This document shows positions 1 to 7,890 of a stretch of DNA of 64,000 bases, piece after piece; position 1 is the first letter of the stretch, and each line of letters opens with the position of its first letter. The DNA is from an uncultured Mediterranea sp. (GTDB lineage: Bacteria; Bacteroidota; Bacteroidia; Bacteroidales; Bacteroidaceae): contig CAMACX010000001.1 of the NCBI GenBank assembly GCA_945831575.1, forward strand, positions 1 through 64,000, read 5' to 3'. Position numbers and translations under genes: made by a program. Under the pieces are notes generated by a model, which did not search any database, was not told where the DNA came from, and saw nothing but the letters and a program-made list of their open reading frames with translations.

Positions 1-52
1 ACCTGGAATGACAGGACCAGAATCTGTAGTGTTACCATTACACCATACTCCA
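1..52 (-). tRNA. tRNA-Gln (anticodon CUG), 3' end outside window
   Basis: Read on the - strand, the sequence folds as the 5' two thirds of a glutamine tRNA. The acceptor strand TGGAGTA starts at 52, the D-arm is GTG/CAC around TAATGGTAA, and the anticodon stem ACAGA/CCTGT encloses the loop TTCTGGT with anticodon CTG at 18-20. A CATT variable region and the T-stem strand CCAGG follow. The window starts inside the T-loop, so the closing acceptor strand cannot be checked. The last anticodon-stem pair is an A-C mismatch, which is slightly unusual. Confidence 0.8.
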
Positions 53-92
53 ATGTCCTTCGGCAAATGGATTTGTTTCCGTTTTGCGGTTG

Positions 93-123
93 CAAAGGTA
101 CGGACTTTTTTGAAACCTCCAAA
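93..123 (-). promoter_or_regulatory. promoter of the tRNA-Gln gene
   Basis: The - strand carries TTTG at 120-123, a 19-nt spacer and TACCTTTG at 93-100. This matches the Bacteroidetes -33/-7 consensus and would start RNA about 35 nt upstream of the mature tRNA end. Confidence 0.6.
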
Positions 124-247
124 CTTTTTCGCCACTTTTTTTCAAAAAAATTTCTCCACCCCCTCTCCACACCCTTCAAAGCCTCTTAAAAAAAACTAAG
201 AATCAAAGAGTTTTGCCCATTTATGCGACAAAACCAATATTTCGCCG

Positions 248-255
248 TATCTTTG
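248..255 (+). promoter_or_regulatory. -7 element for rsfS-ftsH-cdsA
   Basis: TATCTTTG is a perfect TAnnTTTG -7 box 77 nt before the rsfS start. No good TTTG -33 lies at the usual distance. It is divergent from the tRNA promoter. Confidence 0.5.
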
Positions 256-331
256 CAAACTAATGATACGGTGCAGATGAGCATTGCGTGCCATCAGAAG
301 CCGCAACTTATAAACTCAAAACTTATACAGA

Positions 332-691
332 ATGTACGAAACGGAAAAATTGATTGAACAGATTATTGAAGGTATTCAAGATAAGAAAGGAAAGGGCATC
401 GTGGTGGCTGACCTCACGGAGATTGACGACACCATCTGCAACTTCTTCATCATCTGCCAGGGCAACTCGCCCAGCCAGGTCACCGCGCTCGTGGAGTCCA
501 TCCATGAGAAAGCACGCGTAGGGGCGCACGCCAAACCTTTTGCCGTGGATGGGCTGCGCAACGCCAACTGGGTGGCCATGGACTACGGCGAGGTGCTGGT
601 ACATGTCTTCCTGCCCGAAGCACGCCAGCACTACGACCTGGAACACCTCTGGGCAGATGCCCGACTGACCGAAATCGCTGATTTGGACTAA
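332..691 (+). CDS. rsfS: ribosomal silencing factor RsfS
   Basis: This 119-residue protein matches the Iojap/RsfS (DUF143) family over its full length. Known members bind ribosomal protein uL14 and block subunit joining when nutrients are scarce. Family features visible here are the N-terminal segment with KKGKGIVVADL, the CNFFIICQGNS strand-turn near residues 37-47, and the acidic HVFLPEARQHYDLEHLWADA end. It is the first gene of a likely operon with ftsH (43 nt downstream) and cdsA, a gene order known from Bacteroides. Length and start agree with the family. Confidence 0.93.
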   Translation: MYETEKLIEQIIEGIQDKKGKGIVVADLTEIDDTICNFFIICQGNSPSQVTALVESIHEKARVGAHAKPFAVDGLRNANWVAMDYGEVLVHVFLPEARQHYDLEHLWADARLTEIADLD

Positions 692-734
692 CTGATTAGA
701 CAAACTAAATAAAGATACGGAGATTCACAACGAC

Positions 735-2765
735 ATGGAAGAGAATAAGATACCCAAAGTTCCCAAAACCAACATGCCCAAGTTTAACCTCAACTGGCTC
801 TACATGATCATTGCCGTGATGTTGCTTGGGCTCTACTTTACCAACGACAGCAGCACCTCCTCACGCGAGGTGAGCTACAACGAGTTCCAGCAGTACGTGC
901 GCAACGGCTACGTGGAGAAGGTGGTGGGCTACGATGACAACAGCGTGGAGGCCTACATCAAGCCCAAGTATGTGGCACAGGTCTTCAAGAACGACTCCAA
1001 CAACGTGGGGCGCTCACCCTACGTGGTGACGGAGGCGCCCTCGCGCGAAAGCCTCGGCACCTTCCTAGAGAAGGAGACGGAGGCGCAGCACTTCGACGGC
1101 GCTACGGCCTACAAGAAGCGGGGCAACCTGCTCTCGGCCATCTTCTGGCAGATTTTTCCCTTTGCCCTGCTCGTAGGATTCTGGCTCTACCTGTCGCGCA
1201 AATGGACCGGCGCAGGTGGCGGTGGCGGTGTGTTCAGCGTGGGCAAGTCGAAGGCCCGGCTCTTTGAGAAGGGGGCTGCCGGACAGCGCATCACCTTCAA
1301 GGACGTGGCCGGACTGGCCGAGGCCAAGCAGGAGGTACAGGAGATCGTGGAGTTCCTCAAGGAACCGCAGAAATATACCGACCTGGGCGGCAAGATTCCC
1401 AAGGGTGCCCTGCTCGTAGGCCCTCCGGGCACAGGTAAGACACTGCTGGCCAAGGCGGTAGCGGGTGAAGCCAACGTACCCTTCTTCTCCCTGGCCGGTT
1501 CGGACTTTGTGGAGATGTTTGTGGGCGTGGGTGCCTCGCGCGTACGCGACCTCTTCCGTCAGGCCAAGGAGAAGGCCCCCTGCATCGTCTTCATCGACGA
1601 GATTGATGCCGTGGGACGTGCGCGCGCCAAGGCGGCTGCCATGGGAGGCAACGACGAGCGCGAGAACACGCTCAACCAGCTGCTCACCGAGATGGACGGC
1701 TTCGGCTCCAACAGCGGCATCATCATCCTGGCCGCCACCAACCGCGTGGATGTGCTCGACAAGGCCCTGCTCCGCGCCGGACGCTTCGACCGCCAGATTC
1801 ACGTAGATTTGCCCGACCTCAACGAGCGCAAGGAGGTGTTTGGCGTTCACCTGCGTCCGCTCAAGCTGGACGAGACGGTGGACGTGGATCTGCTGGCCCG
1901 TCAGACCCCGGGATTCTCGGGTGCCGACATCGCCAACGTCTGCAACGAGGCCGCCCTCATCGCCGCACGCCACGGCAAGAAGCTGGTGGGTAAGCAGGAC
2001 TTCCTCGACGCGGTAGATCGCATCGTGGGCGGACTGGAGAAGAAGACGAAGATTACGACCGAGGAGGAGCGCCGCTCCATCGCCATACACGAGGCGGGCC
2101 ATGCCAGCATCTCCTGGCTGCTGGAGTATGCCAACCCGCTCATCAAGGTGACCATCGTGCCACGCGGACGCGCACTGGGTGCGGCCTGGTACCTGCCGGA
2201 GGAGCGCCAAATCACCACGCGCGAACAGATGCTCGACGAGATGTGCGCCACGGTGGGCGGACGGGCCGCTGAAGACCTCTTCATCGGACGCATCTCAACC
2301 GGTGCGATGAACGACCTGGAGCGCGTGACCAAGCAGGCCTACGGCATGGTGGCCTATCTGGGTATGAGCGAACGCCTGCCCAACCTCTGCTACTACACCA
2401 ACGACGAGTACAGTTTCCAGCGCCCCTACAGCGAGAAGACCGCCGAACTGATTGACGACGAGGTGAAGCGTATCGTCAACGAACAGTACGCACGCGCCAA
2501 GCAGATCCTGCTGGAGCACCAGGAGCAACACGCACAGCTGGCCCAGCTGCTCATCGACAAGGAAGTAATCTTTGCCGAGGACGTAGAGGCCATCTTCGGC
2601 CCCCGTCCCTGGACCTCCCGCTCCGCCGAGATCATCAGCGCCAGCCTCAAGGAGAGTGCTGAAGCTGCCGAAACCTCCGCCGGAGCCGGAAAGACTGCTG
2701 AAAACGCCGGAACCACCGCTGAAGCCGGAACCACAGATTCCACAGATGAGACAGATGTACACTGA
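735..2765 (+). CDS. ftsH: ATP-dependent zinc metalloprotease FtsH
   Basis: A membrane-anchored AAA+ protease of 676 residues that degrades unassembled or regulatory membrane and cytosolic proteins as a hexamer. Two transmembrane segments (about 20-36 and 133-155) flank a periplasmic domain. The AAA module has Walker A GPPGTGKT (229-236), Walker B IVFIDEID (near 284-291) and the second region of homology ending LLRAGRFDR (345-353). The protease carries HEAGH (452-456), with a probable third zinc ligand at Asp527. The last 30 or so residues are a low-complexity Ala/Glu/Gly/Thr tail ending in [10 protein letters not shown]. Its DNA carries pieces of a CACAGATT sequence also seen between genes elsewhere. 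The gene lies between rsfS and cdsA, 21 nt before the latter. Confidence 0.97.
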   Translation: MEENKIPKVPKTNMPKFNLNWLYMIIAVMLLGLYFTNDSSTSSREVSYNEFQQYVRNGYVEKVVGYDDNSVEAYIKPKYVAQVFKNDSNNVGRSPYVVTEAPSRESLGTFLEKETEAQHFDGATAYKKRGNLLSAIFWQIFPFALLVGFWLYLSRKWTGAGGGGGVFSVGKSKARLFEKGAAGQRITFKDVAGLAEAKQEVQEIVEFLKEPQKYTDLGGKIPKGALLVGPPGTGKTLLAKAVAGEANVPFFSLAGSDFVEMFVGVGASRVRDLFRQAKEKAPCIVFIDEIDAVGRARAKAAAMGGNDERENTLNQLLTEMDGFGSNSGIIILAATNRVDVLDKALLRAGRFDRQIHVDLPDLNERKEVFGVHLRPLKLDETVDVDLLARQTPGFSGADIANVCNEAALIAARHGKKLVGKQDFLDAVDRIVGGLEKKTKITTEEERRSIAIHEAGHASISWLLEYANPLIKVTIVPRGRALGAAWYLPEERQITTREQMLDEMCATVGGRAAEDLFIGRISTGAMNDLERVTKQAYGMVAYLGMSERLPNLCYYTNDEYSFQRPYSEKTAELIDDEVKRIVNEQYARAKQILLEHQEQHAQLAQLLIDKEVIFAEDVEAIFGPRPWTSRSAEIISASLKESAEAAETSAGAGKTAENAGTTAEAGTTDSTDETDVH

Positions 2766-2786
2766 TTCCATAATATTTAAATAAAC

Positions 2787-3626
2787 ATGAAAAGCAACTT
2801 TATCCTGCGTGCCCTGACGGGCATTGTATTTGTCGTTGTACTGGCCGGCTCCATCCTGGTCGGTCCCTATACCTTTGCCTTACTCTTCACACTCATCTGC
2901 GCACTGAGCGTGCATGAGTTTGCCCGGCTCATCAACCAGAGTGGTGCGGCCCGCGTACCCGCCATGCTGACCGGCCTCTGCGGTGCCTTCCTCGTGCTGG
3001 CCCTCTGGGGCTTCTGCACCAACACCGCCGGTTCCTACATCCTGTTGCCCTACCCCGCCCTGCTGCTCTACCTCATCATCCGTGAGCTCTACCTCAAGCA
3101 GCCCAACCCCGTGGCTGACTGGGCCTACAGCATGATGAGCCAACTCTATGTGGCCCTCCCCTTTGCCCTGCTCAACGTGCTGGCCTTCCATACCCACCCG
3201 CAGACGGGCGAGGTGACCTACAACCCCATGCTCCCACTGAGCCTCTTCATCTTCCTCTGGATGAGCGACACAGGAGCCTACTGCGTGGGTTCGCTCATCG
3301 GACGGCGCCGGCTCTTCGAACGCATCTCGCCCAAGAAGTCGTGGGAAGGGAGCATCGGTGGCGGCCTGCTGTCCATCGCCTCCTCTGCACTGATTGCCCA
3401 CTACTTCCCCTTCCTCACCACCCTGCAATGGATGGGGCTGGCCCTGGTAGTGGTGCTGTTTGGCACCTGGGGCGACCTGACCGAGTCGCTGCTCAAGCGG
3501 CACCTCGGCATCAAAGACTCGGGCACCATCCTCCCGGGACACGGCGGAATGCTCGACCGCTTCGACAGCAGTCTCATGGCCATCCCCGCCTCGGTCCTCT
3601 ACCTCTACGCCCTGCGCCTCTGCTAA
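2787..3626 (+). CDS. cdsA: phosphatidate cytidylyltransferase
   Basis: Makes CDP-diacylglycerol from phosphatidic acid and CTP, the branch point of phospholipid synthesis, in the inner membrane. The 279-residue sequence is mostly hydrophobic, with about eight membrane segments. The CDS signature sits near the C-terminus: SLLKRHLGIKDSGTILPGHG is followed by GMLDRFDS, including the K-D and H-G-G...D-R residues needed for catalysis. It is the last gene of the rsfS-ftsH-cdsA run. The DNA after its stop holds a short tandem repeat rather than another gene. Confidence 0.95.
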   Translation: MKSNFILRALTGIVFVVVLAGSILVGPYTFALLFTLICALSVHEFARLINQSGAARVPAMLTGLCGAFLVLALWGFCTNTAGSYILLPYPALLLYLIIRELYLKQPNPVADWAYSMMSQLYVALPFALLNVLAFHTHPQTGEVTYNPMLPLSLFIFLWMSDTGAYCVGSLIGRRRLFERISPKKSWEGSIGGGLLSIASSALIAHYFPFLTTLQWMGLALVVVLFGTWGDLTESLLKRHLGIKDSGTILPGHGGMLDRFDSSLMAIPASVLYLYALRLC

Positions 3627-3656
3627 GCAAGCTGAAATGCTTCTGCTCAGCGCCCT

Positions 3657-3702
3657 AGCACCTGAGTCAAGCAAGCTGAAGCACCTGAGTCAAGCAGGCT
3701 GA
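3657..3702. repeat. 23-bp direct repeat, two copies
   Basis: Two adjacent units (3657-3679 and 3680-3702) beginning AGCACCTGAGTCAAG differ at one base. A partial relative, AAGCAAGCTGA, overlaps the cdsA stop at about 3625. The copies lie between cdsA and the parAB group. No role can be assigned. Confidence 0.75.
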
Positions 3703-3835
3703 CGTACCCCGAGCACGGCCCGAGTTATTAACAAAACAGGCGAGTTTTCAACCGTTTTGGCAACTTCTTACCTATTTATATAGCTGCTCTCAGCAAGAAT
3801 AGTTTACTTCGCAGCCGAAAACTAAAAAGGATTAT

Positions 3836-4597
3836 ATGGGAAAGATTATCGCATTAGCCAATCAGAAGGGTGGCGTGGGCAAGACCACCACCACCATCAA
3901 CCTTGCCGCCTCACTGGCCACGCTGGAGAAGCGCGTGCTCGTAGTCGATGCAGACCCCCAGGCCAACGCCTCATCGGGCCTTGGCGTAGATATCAAGCAG
4001 GCCGAATGCACCATCTATGAATGCCTCATCAACGGTGCCGATGTGAAAAAAGCCATCCACGATACCGAGATTGAGACGCTGAAGATCATCTCATCACACA
4101 TCAACCTGGTGGGCGCAGAGATTGAGATGCTCAACCTGAAGAACCGCGAGAAGATCATGAAGGGAGTGCTCGCCCCGCTCAAGGAGGAGTTTGACTACAT
4201 CCTGATAGACTGCTCGCCCTCGCTGGGACTGATTACGGTCAACGCCCTCACGGCGGCCGACTCGGTCATCATCCCCGTACAGGCCGAGTACTTTGCCCTC
4301 GAAGGCATCAGCAAGCTGCTCAACACCATCAAGATTATCAAGTCGAAGCTCAACCCCAAGCTCGAGATTGAGGGCTTCCTGCTCACCATGTTCGACTCAC
4401 GCCTGCGTCAGGCCAACCAGATTTACGACGAGGTGAAGCGCCACTTCCAGGAGTTGGTGTTCAAGACCGTCATCCAGCGCAACGTCAAGCTCAGCGAAGC
4501 GCCCAGCTACGGCCTCCCCACCATCCTCTACGATGCCGATTCCACTGGAGCCCGCAACCACTTGGCCCTGGCCAAAGAGATTATCGCCAAAGAGTGA
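3836..4597 (+). CDS. parA: chromosome-partitioning ATPase ParA (Soj family)
   Basis: A 253-residue P-loop ATPase of the MinD/ParA class. It moves ParB-bound origin regions apart through ATP-dependent DNA binding. The deviant Walker A motif KGGVGKTT occurs at the N-terminus (about residues 10-17), followed by VVDADPQANAS and, near residue 120, YILIDCSPSLG (Walker B). There is no N-terminal HTH extension, as in chromosomal Soj proteins. ParB follows 200 nt downstream. The intervening DNA has no gene but contains a repeat element also found at 16.7 kb. No parS-like palindrome was recognised in this window. Confidence 0.95.
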   Translation: MGKIIALANQKGGVGKTTTTINLAASLATLEKRVLVVDADPQANASSGLGVDIKQAECTIYECLINGADVKKAIHDTEIETLKIISSHINLVGAEIEMLNLKNREKIMKGVLAPLKEEFDYILIDCSPSLGLITVNALTAADSVIIPVQAEYFALEGISKLLNTIKIIKSKLNPKLEIEGFLLTMFDSRLRQANQIYDEVKRHFQELVFKTVIQRNVKLSEAPSYGLPTILYDADSTGARNHLALAKEIIAKE

Positions 4598-4637
4598 ATA
4601 ATTAGAAACCACAGAATGCACCATGTCATTTGTCAAA

Positions 4638-4687
4638 TGTCATTCTTGTCAAACTCATCGCACGAACACTTGTAGCTAGTAGCTAAG
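4638..4687. repeat. intergenic repeat element, copy 1
   Basis: TGTCATTCTTGTCAAAC (4638-4654) followed by TAGCTAGTAGCTAAG (4673-4687). The same two blocks in the same order recur at 16704-16749. Just downstream, 4730-4770 holds three AAATCTGT units and GTGGTTCC, whose reverse complement recurs near 28.2 kb. Confidence 0.6.
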
Positions 4688-4797
4688 ACAAATACTCGTA
4701 ACTCGTAGCTCATAGCTAAAAAAAGGATCCGTGCAAATCTGTCAAAATCTGTAAAATCTGTGGTTCCTACCGTAACTTGTAACAATTAATAAGAAAT

Positions 4798-5682
4798 ATG
4801 GCACAAAGAAATGCTTTAGGACGGGGCCTTGATGCCCTCTTCTCCATGGACGAGGTGCAGACCGGAGGCTCTTCGTCCATCAGCGAGATTGAACTGACCA
4901 AGATCAAGGTCAACCCCAACCAGCCACGGCGCGAATTTGACCCCGTGGCCCTGCAGGAACTGGCCGACTCCATCCGCGAGATAGGCATCATACAGCCTAT
5001 CACCCTGCGCAAGATCAACGACGAGGAGTACCAGATCATCGCCGGTGAACGCCGCTTCCGTGCCTCGCAGATGGCCGGGCTCGAACGTGTGCCCTCCTAC
5101 ATCCGCACCGCCGATGATGAGAACGTGCTGGAGATGGCCCTCATCGAAAACATACAGCGCGAGGACCTCAACTCGGTGGAGATTGCCCTGACCTACCAGC
5201 ACCTGCTCGACCAGTACGGCCTGACACAGGAGCGCCTCAGCGAGCGGGTGGGCAAGAAGCGTACCACCGTGGCCAACTACCTGCGCCTGCTCAAGCTCCC
5301 TGCTCCCGTGCAGATGGGACTGAAGAACAAGCAGATTGACATGGGACACGCCCGTGCCTTGCTCACCCTCGACGACCCCAAGATGCAGGTCAAGCTCTAC
5401 GAGGAAATCGTGGCCCAGGGCTACTCGGTGCGCCGCGTGGAGGAGCTGGTCAAGGCGCTCAGCCAGGGCGAGAGCATCGTGAGCGGCGGGAAGAAGATCA
5501 CCCCCAAGCAGCAACGCCTCCCCGAGGAATACAACATGCTGAGACAGCAGCTCTCCGGATTCTTCAACACCCGCGTGCAGCTCACCTGCTCCAATCAGGG
5601 CAAAGGGAAAATCAGCATCCCCTTCGCCAACGAGGAGGAACTGGAACGCATCATGAGCATATTTGATTCGCTAAAGAGATAA
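4798..5682 (+). CDS. parB: chromosome-partitioning protein ParB
   Basis: A 294-residue CTP-dependent DNA clamp that loads at parS sites and works with ParA. The N-terminal RNALGRGLDALFS motif is typical of ParB. The ParB/Srx domain (about 30-125) contains the nucleotide-binding GERRFRASQMAG block, and a central HTH region (about 130-230) with KKRTTVANYLRLLKLP follows. The C-terminal 50 residues should form the dimer domain. The stop codon directly abuts the ATG of the next gene, implying translational coupling. Confidence 0.95.
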   Translation: MAQRNALGRGLDALFSMDEVQTGGSSSISEIELTKIKVNPNQPRREFDPVALQELADSIREIGIIQPITLRKINDEEYQIIAGERRFRASQMAGLERVPSYIRTADDENVLEMALIENIQREDLNSVEIALTYQHLLDQYGLTQERLSERVGKKRTTVANYLRLLKLPAPVQMGLKNKQIDMGHARALLTLDDPKMQVKLYEEIVAQGYSVRRVEELVKALSQGESIVSGGKKITPKQQRLPEEYNMLRQQLSGFFNTRVQLTCSNQGKGKISIPFANEEELERIMSIFDSLKR

Positions 5683-6561
5683 ATGAAGAGAACAACAACG
5701 ACATACCGCCCCCTGCACCTCTGCCTCGTGCTGCTGCTCTGCCTGCTGCAAGCCGTGAGCGGAGAGGCACTCTACGCACAGAATCAGTCGCGAGCCGCCT
5801 CAAAGCGGCAGCACCGCCTGCCCCCCGACAGTCTCAACAGGCAGCGGACCTTTAACGCCGCCGACAGCCTCAGGCCATTCCGACCGCAGGGCAGGGACAG
5901 CCTCAGCACGTTAAGGGCTGAGAAGAGGGACAGCCTCAGCCTGGCCGACAGCCTGGCTGCTGAGAACAGGCGCAAGATGCTGGAACTCACCACCCCACAG
6001 GCCATCCAGTCAGAACCGCTGCCCACCGACAGCCTCAACCGGGCGCTGAACAGGAAGCAGTGGATTCCCAACCCCACCAAGGCCACCTGGCTCGCCCTGG
6101 TCTTCCCGGGCGGTGGTCAGATTTACAACCGAAAGTACTGGAAGCTACCCATCTTCTATGGCGGATTTGCCGGCTGCGCCTACGCGCTGAGCTGGAACAA
6201 CAAGATGTACAAGGACTACATGAACGCCTACAAGGATGCGGCCAACGACCGCTGGGACTCGACCAACATCACCGACCTGCTCCCACCCGGCTACCTCAAC
6301 CGCGTCTCAAAGACCCAACTCACCGAAACCCTGCGCAAGCGCAAAGATACCTACCGACGCTACCGCGACCTCAGCATCTTCGCCTTCATCGGCGTCTATC
6401 TGCTCTCGGTAGTCGATGCCTACGTCGATGCGGAGCTGTCCAACTTCGACATCACCCCCGAACTGAGCATGCGCGTGGAGCCTGCCCTCATCGACATGAA
6501 GAGCGGCAGCAGCTACTCCTCGCAGAAGTCGGTCGGCCTGCAATGCAGCTTCCGCTTTTAA
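5683..6561 (+). CDS. DUF5683 secreted/membrane protein
   Basis: A 292-residue protein that begins on the base after the parB stop. The N-terminal signal-like segment (residues 8-28, LHLCLVLLLCLLQAVSG) is followed by a low-complexity region in which DSL recurs about every 10-15 residues (about 48-115). The conserved DUF5683 core then starts with WIPNPTKATWLALVFPGGGQ (about 126-145) and NRKYWKLP, with hydrophobic stretches near 155-168 and 230-250. In Bacteroides this gene regularly sits between parB and a transglycosylase gene. Its biochemical function is unknown. The position hints at a link between chromosome segregation and the envelope. Confidence 0.8.
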   Translation: MKRTTTTYRPLHLCLVLLLCLLQAVSGEALYAQNQSRAASKRQHRLPPDSLNRQRTFNAADSLRPFRPQGRDSLSTLRAEKRDSLSLADSLAAENRRKMLELTTPQAIQSEPLPTDSLNRALNRKQWIPNPTKATWLALVFPGGGQIYNRKYWKLPIFYGGFAGCAYALSWNNKMYKDYMNAYKDAANDRWDSTNITDLLPPGYLNRVSKTQLTETLRKRKDTYRRYRDLSIFAFIGVYLLSVVDAYVDAELSNFDITPELSMRVEPALIDMKSGSSYSSQKSVGLQCSFRF

Positions 6562-6583
6562 TCCAATAAACCCCGTAACAACC

Positions 6584-7867
6584 ATGAAGAGAAAACCCTA
6601 TATCACCCTCCTGCTCCTCACCCTCGGCCTGGCCAACGCCACGGCCCAGGAGCGCGTGGAGGTCACCATCCGGGAGAACGGCACCGCCCACGAAGAGTTC
6701 ATTGACCTGCCCACGAGCATGACCTACCCGCTCGACAGCCTGCTCGTGGACTGGAAAGCCAAAAACTACATCGACCTCGGCAAGGAGTGCAGCACCTCGC
6801 CCGATAACCCCGTCTTCAGCGACTCGGTCTATATCGACCGCCTGCAGCGCATGCCCACCGTGATGGAGATGCCCTACAACGAAGTGGTGCGTAAGTTTAT
6901 CGACCTCTACACGGGCCGCCTGCGCAACCAGGTGGCCTTCATGCTGAGCGCCTGCAACTTCTACATGCCCATCTTCGAGGAGGCGCTCGATGCCTACAAC
7001 CTCCCCCTGGAGCTGAAGTACCTGCCCATCATCGAGTCGGCCCTCAACCCCTCGGCCGTATCGCGTGCAGGGGCCGTGGGACTCTGGCAATTCATGCTCA
7101 AGACGGGCAAGCTCTACGGGCTGGAGAGCAACAGCCTCGTGGATGAGCGGCGCGACCCCATCAAGGCCACCTGGGCTGCCGCACGCTACCTCAAGGAGAT
7201 GTACGCCATCTACCAGGACTGGAACCTGGTCATCGCCGCCTACAACTGCGGACCGGGCAACATCAACAAGGCCATCCGCCGCGCGGGAGGCAAGACGGAC
7301 TACTGGGCCATCTACAACTACCTGCCGCGGGAGACCCGGGGCTACGTACCCGCCTTCATCGCCGCCAACTACGTGATGACCTACTACTGCAAGCACAACA
7401 TCTGCCCCATGGAGACCAACATCCCCCTGGCCACCGACACGGTGCTCGTGAGCCGTAACCTCCACTTCCAGCAGATTGCCGACCTCTGCAACCTCCCCGT
7501 GGAGGAGATCAAGAGCCTCAACCCGCAGTACAAGCGGCAGGTCATACCGGGTGAGAGCGGCCTGCAGACCCTCCGCCTACCCGTCACTACCATCAGCACC
7601 TTCATCGACCGGCAAGACACCATCTACAACCACCGCAGCGCCGAGCTCTTCAAGAACCGCCGCACCGTGGCCGCCGGAGGGAGCAGCTCACGCAGCAACG
7701 CCGGTGTGACCGGCAGCGGGGAGCTGACCTACCACAAGATACGGAGCGGCGAGAACCTGGGCAGCATTGCCCGCAAATACGGCGTGAGCGTGGCCAACCT
7801 GAGGAAATGGAATGGAATCAAAGGCAACAACATCACTGCCGGCAAGCGACTGAAAATCTACCGTTAG
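6584..7867 (+). CDS. membrane-bound-type lytic transglycosylase with LysM (MltD-like)
   Basis: Cleaves peptidoglycan glycan strands to leave 1,6-anhydro ends. The protein has 427 residues with a signal peptide (1-21, ending NATAQ). The SLT domain (about 115-270) carries the catalytic glutamate in PIIESALNPSAVSRAGAVG followed by LWQFM, and later AAYNCGPGNINKAI. A weak LysM-like segment lies near 290-330. A clear LysM domain ends the protein (about 382-427, YHKIRSGENLGSIARKYGVS). There is no lipobox, so it is probably periplasmic. It follows the DUF5683 gene by 22 nt and precedes rel by 23 nt, so parA to rel may form one transcription unit. Confidence 0.9.
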   Translation: MKRKPYITLLLLTLGLANATAQERVEVTIRENGTAHEEFIDLPTSMTYPLDSLLVDWKAKNYIDLGKECSTSPDNPVFSDSVYIDRLQRMPTVMEMPYNEVVRKFIDLYTGRLRNQVAFMLSACNFYMPIFEEALDAYNLPLELKYLPIIESALNPSAVSRAGAVGLWQFMLKTGKLYGLESNSLVDERRDPIKATWAAARYLKEMYAIYQDWNLVIAAYNCGPGNINKAIRRAGGKTDYWAIYNYLPRETRGYVPAFIAANYVMTYYCKHNICPMETNIPLATDTVLVSRNLHFQQIADLCNLPVEEIKSLNPQYKRQVIPGESGLQTLRLPVTTISTFIDRQDTIYNHRSAELFKNRRTVAAGGSSSRSNAGVTGSGELTYHKIRSGENLGSIARKYGVSVANLRKWNGIKGNNITAGKRLKIYR

Positions 7868-7890
7868 ACACACACTTAACAAGCATCGAG

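Noticed and set aside
8..199. Short + strand open frame at the window start
   Set aside because: It covers the tRNA-Gln complement and an AT-rich promoter region, and the translation has no protein-like features.
3627..5682. parS site or replication origin near parAB
   Set aside because: I looked for GTTCCACGTGGAAC-like palindromes here and across the window and recognised none; dnaA is also absent.
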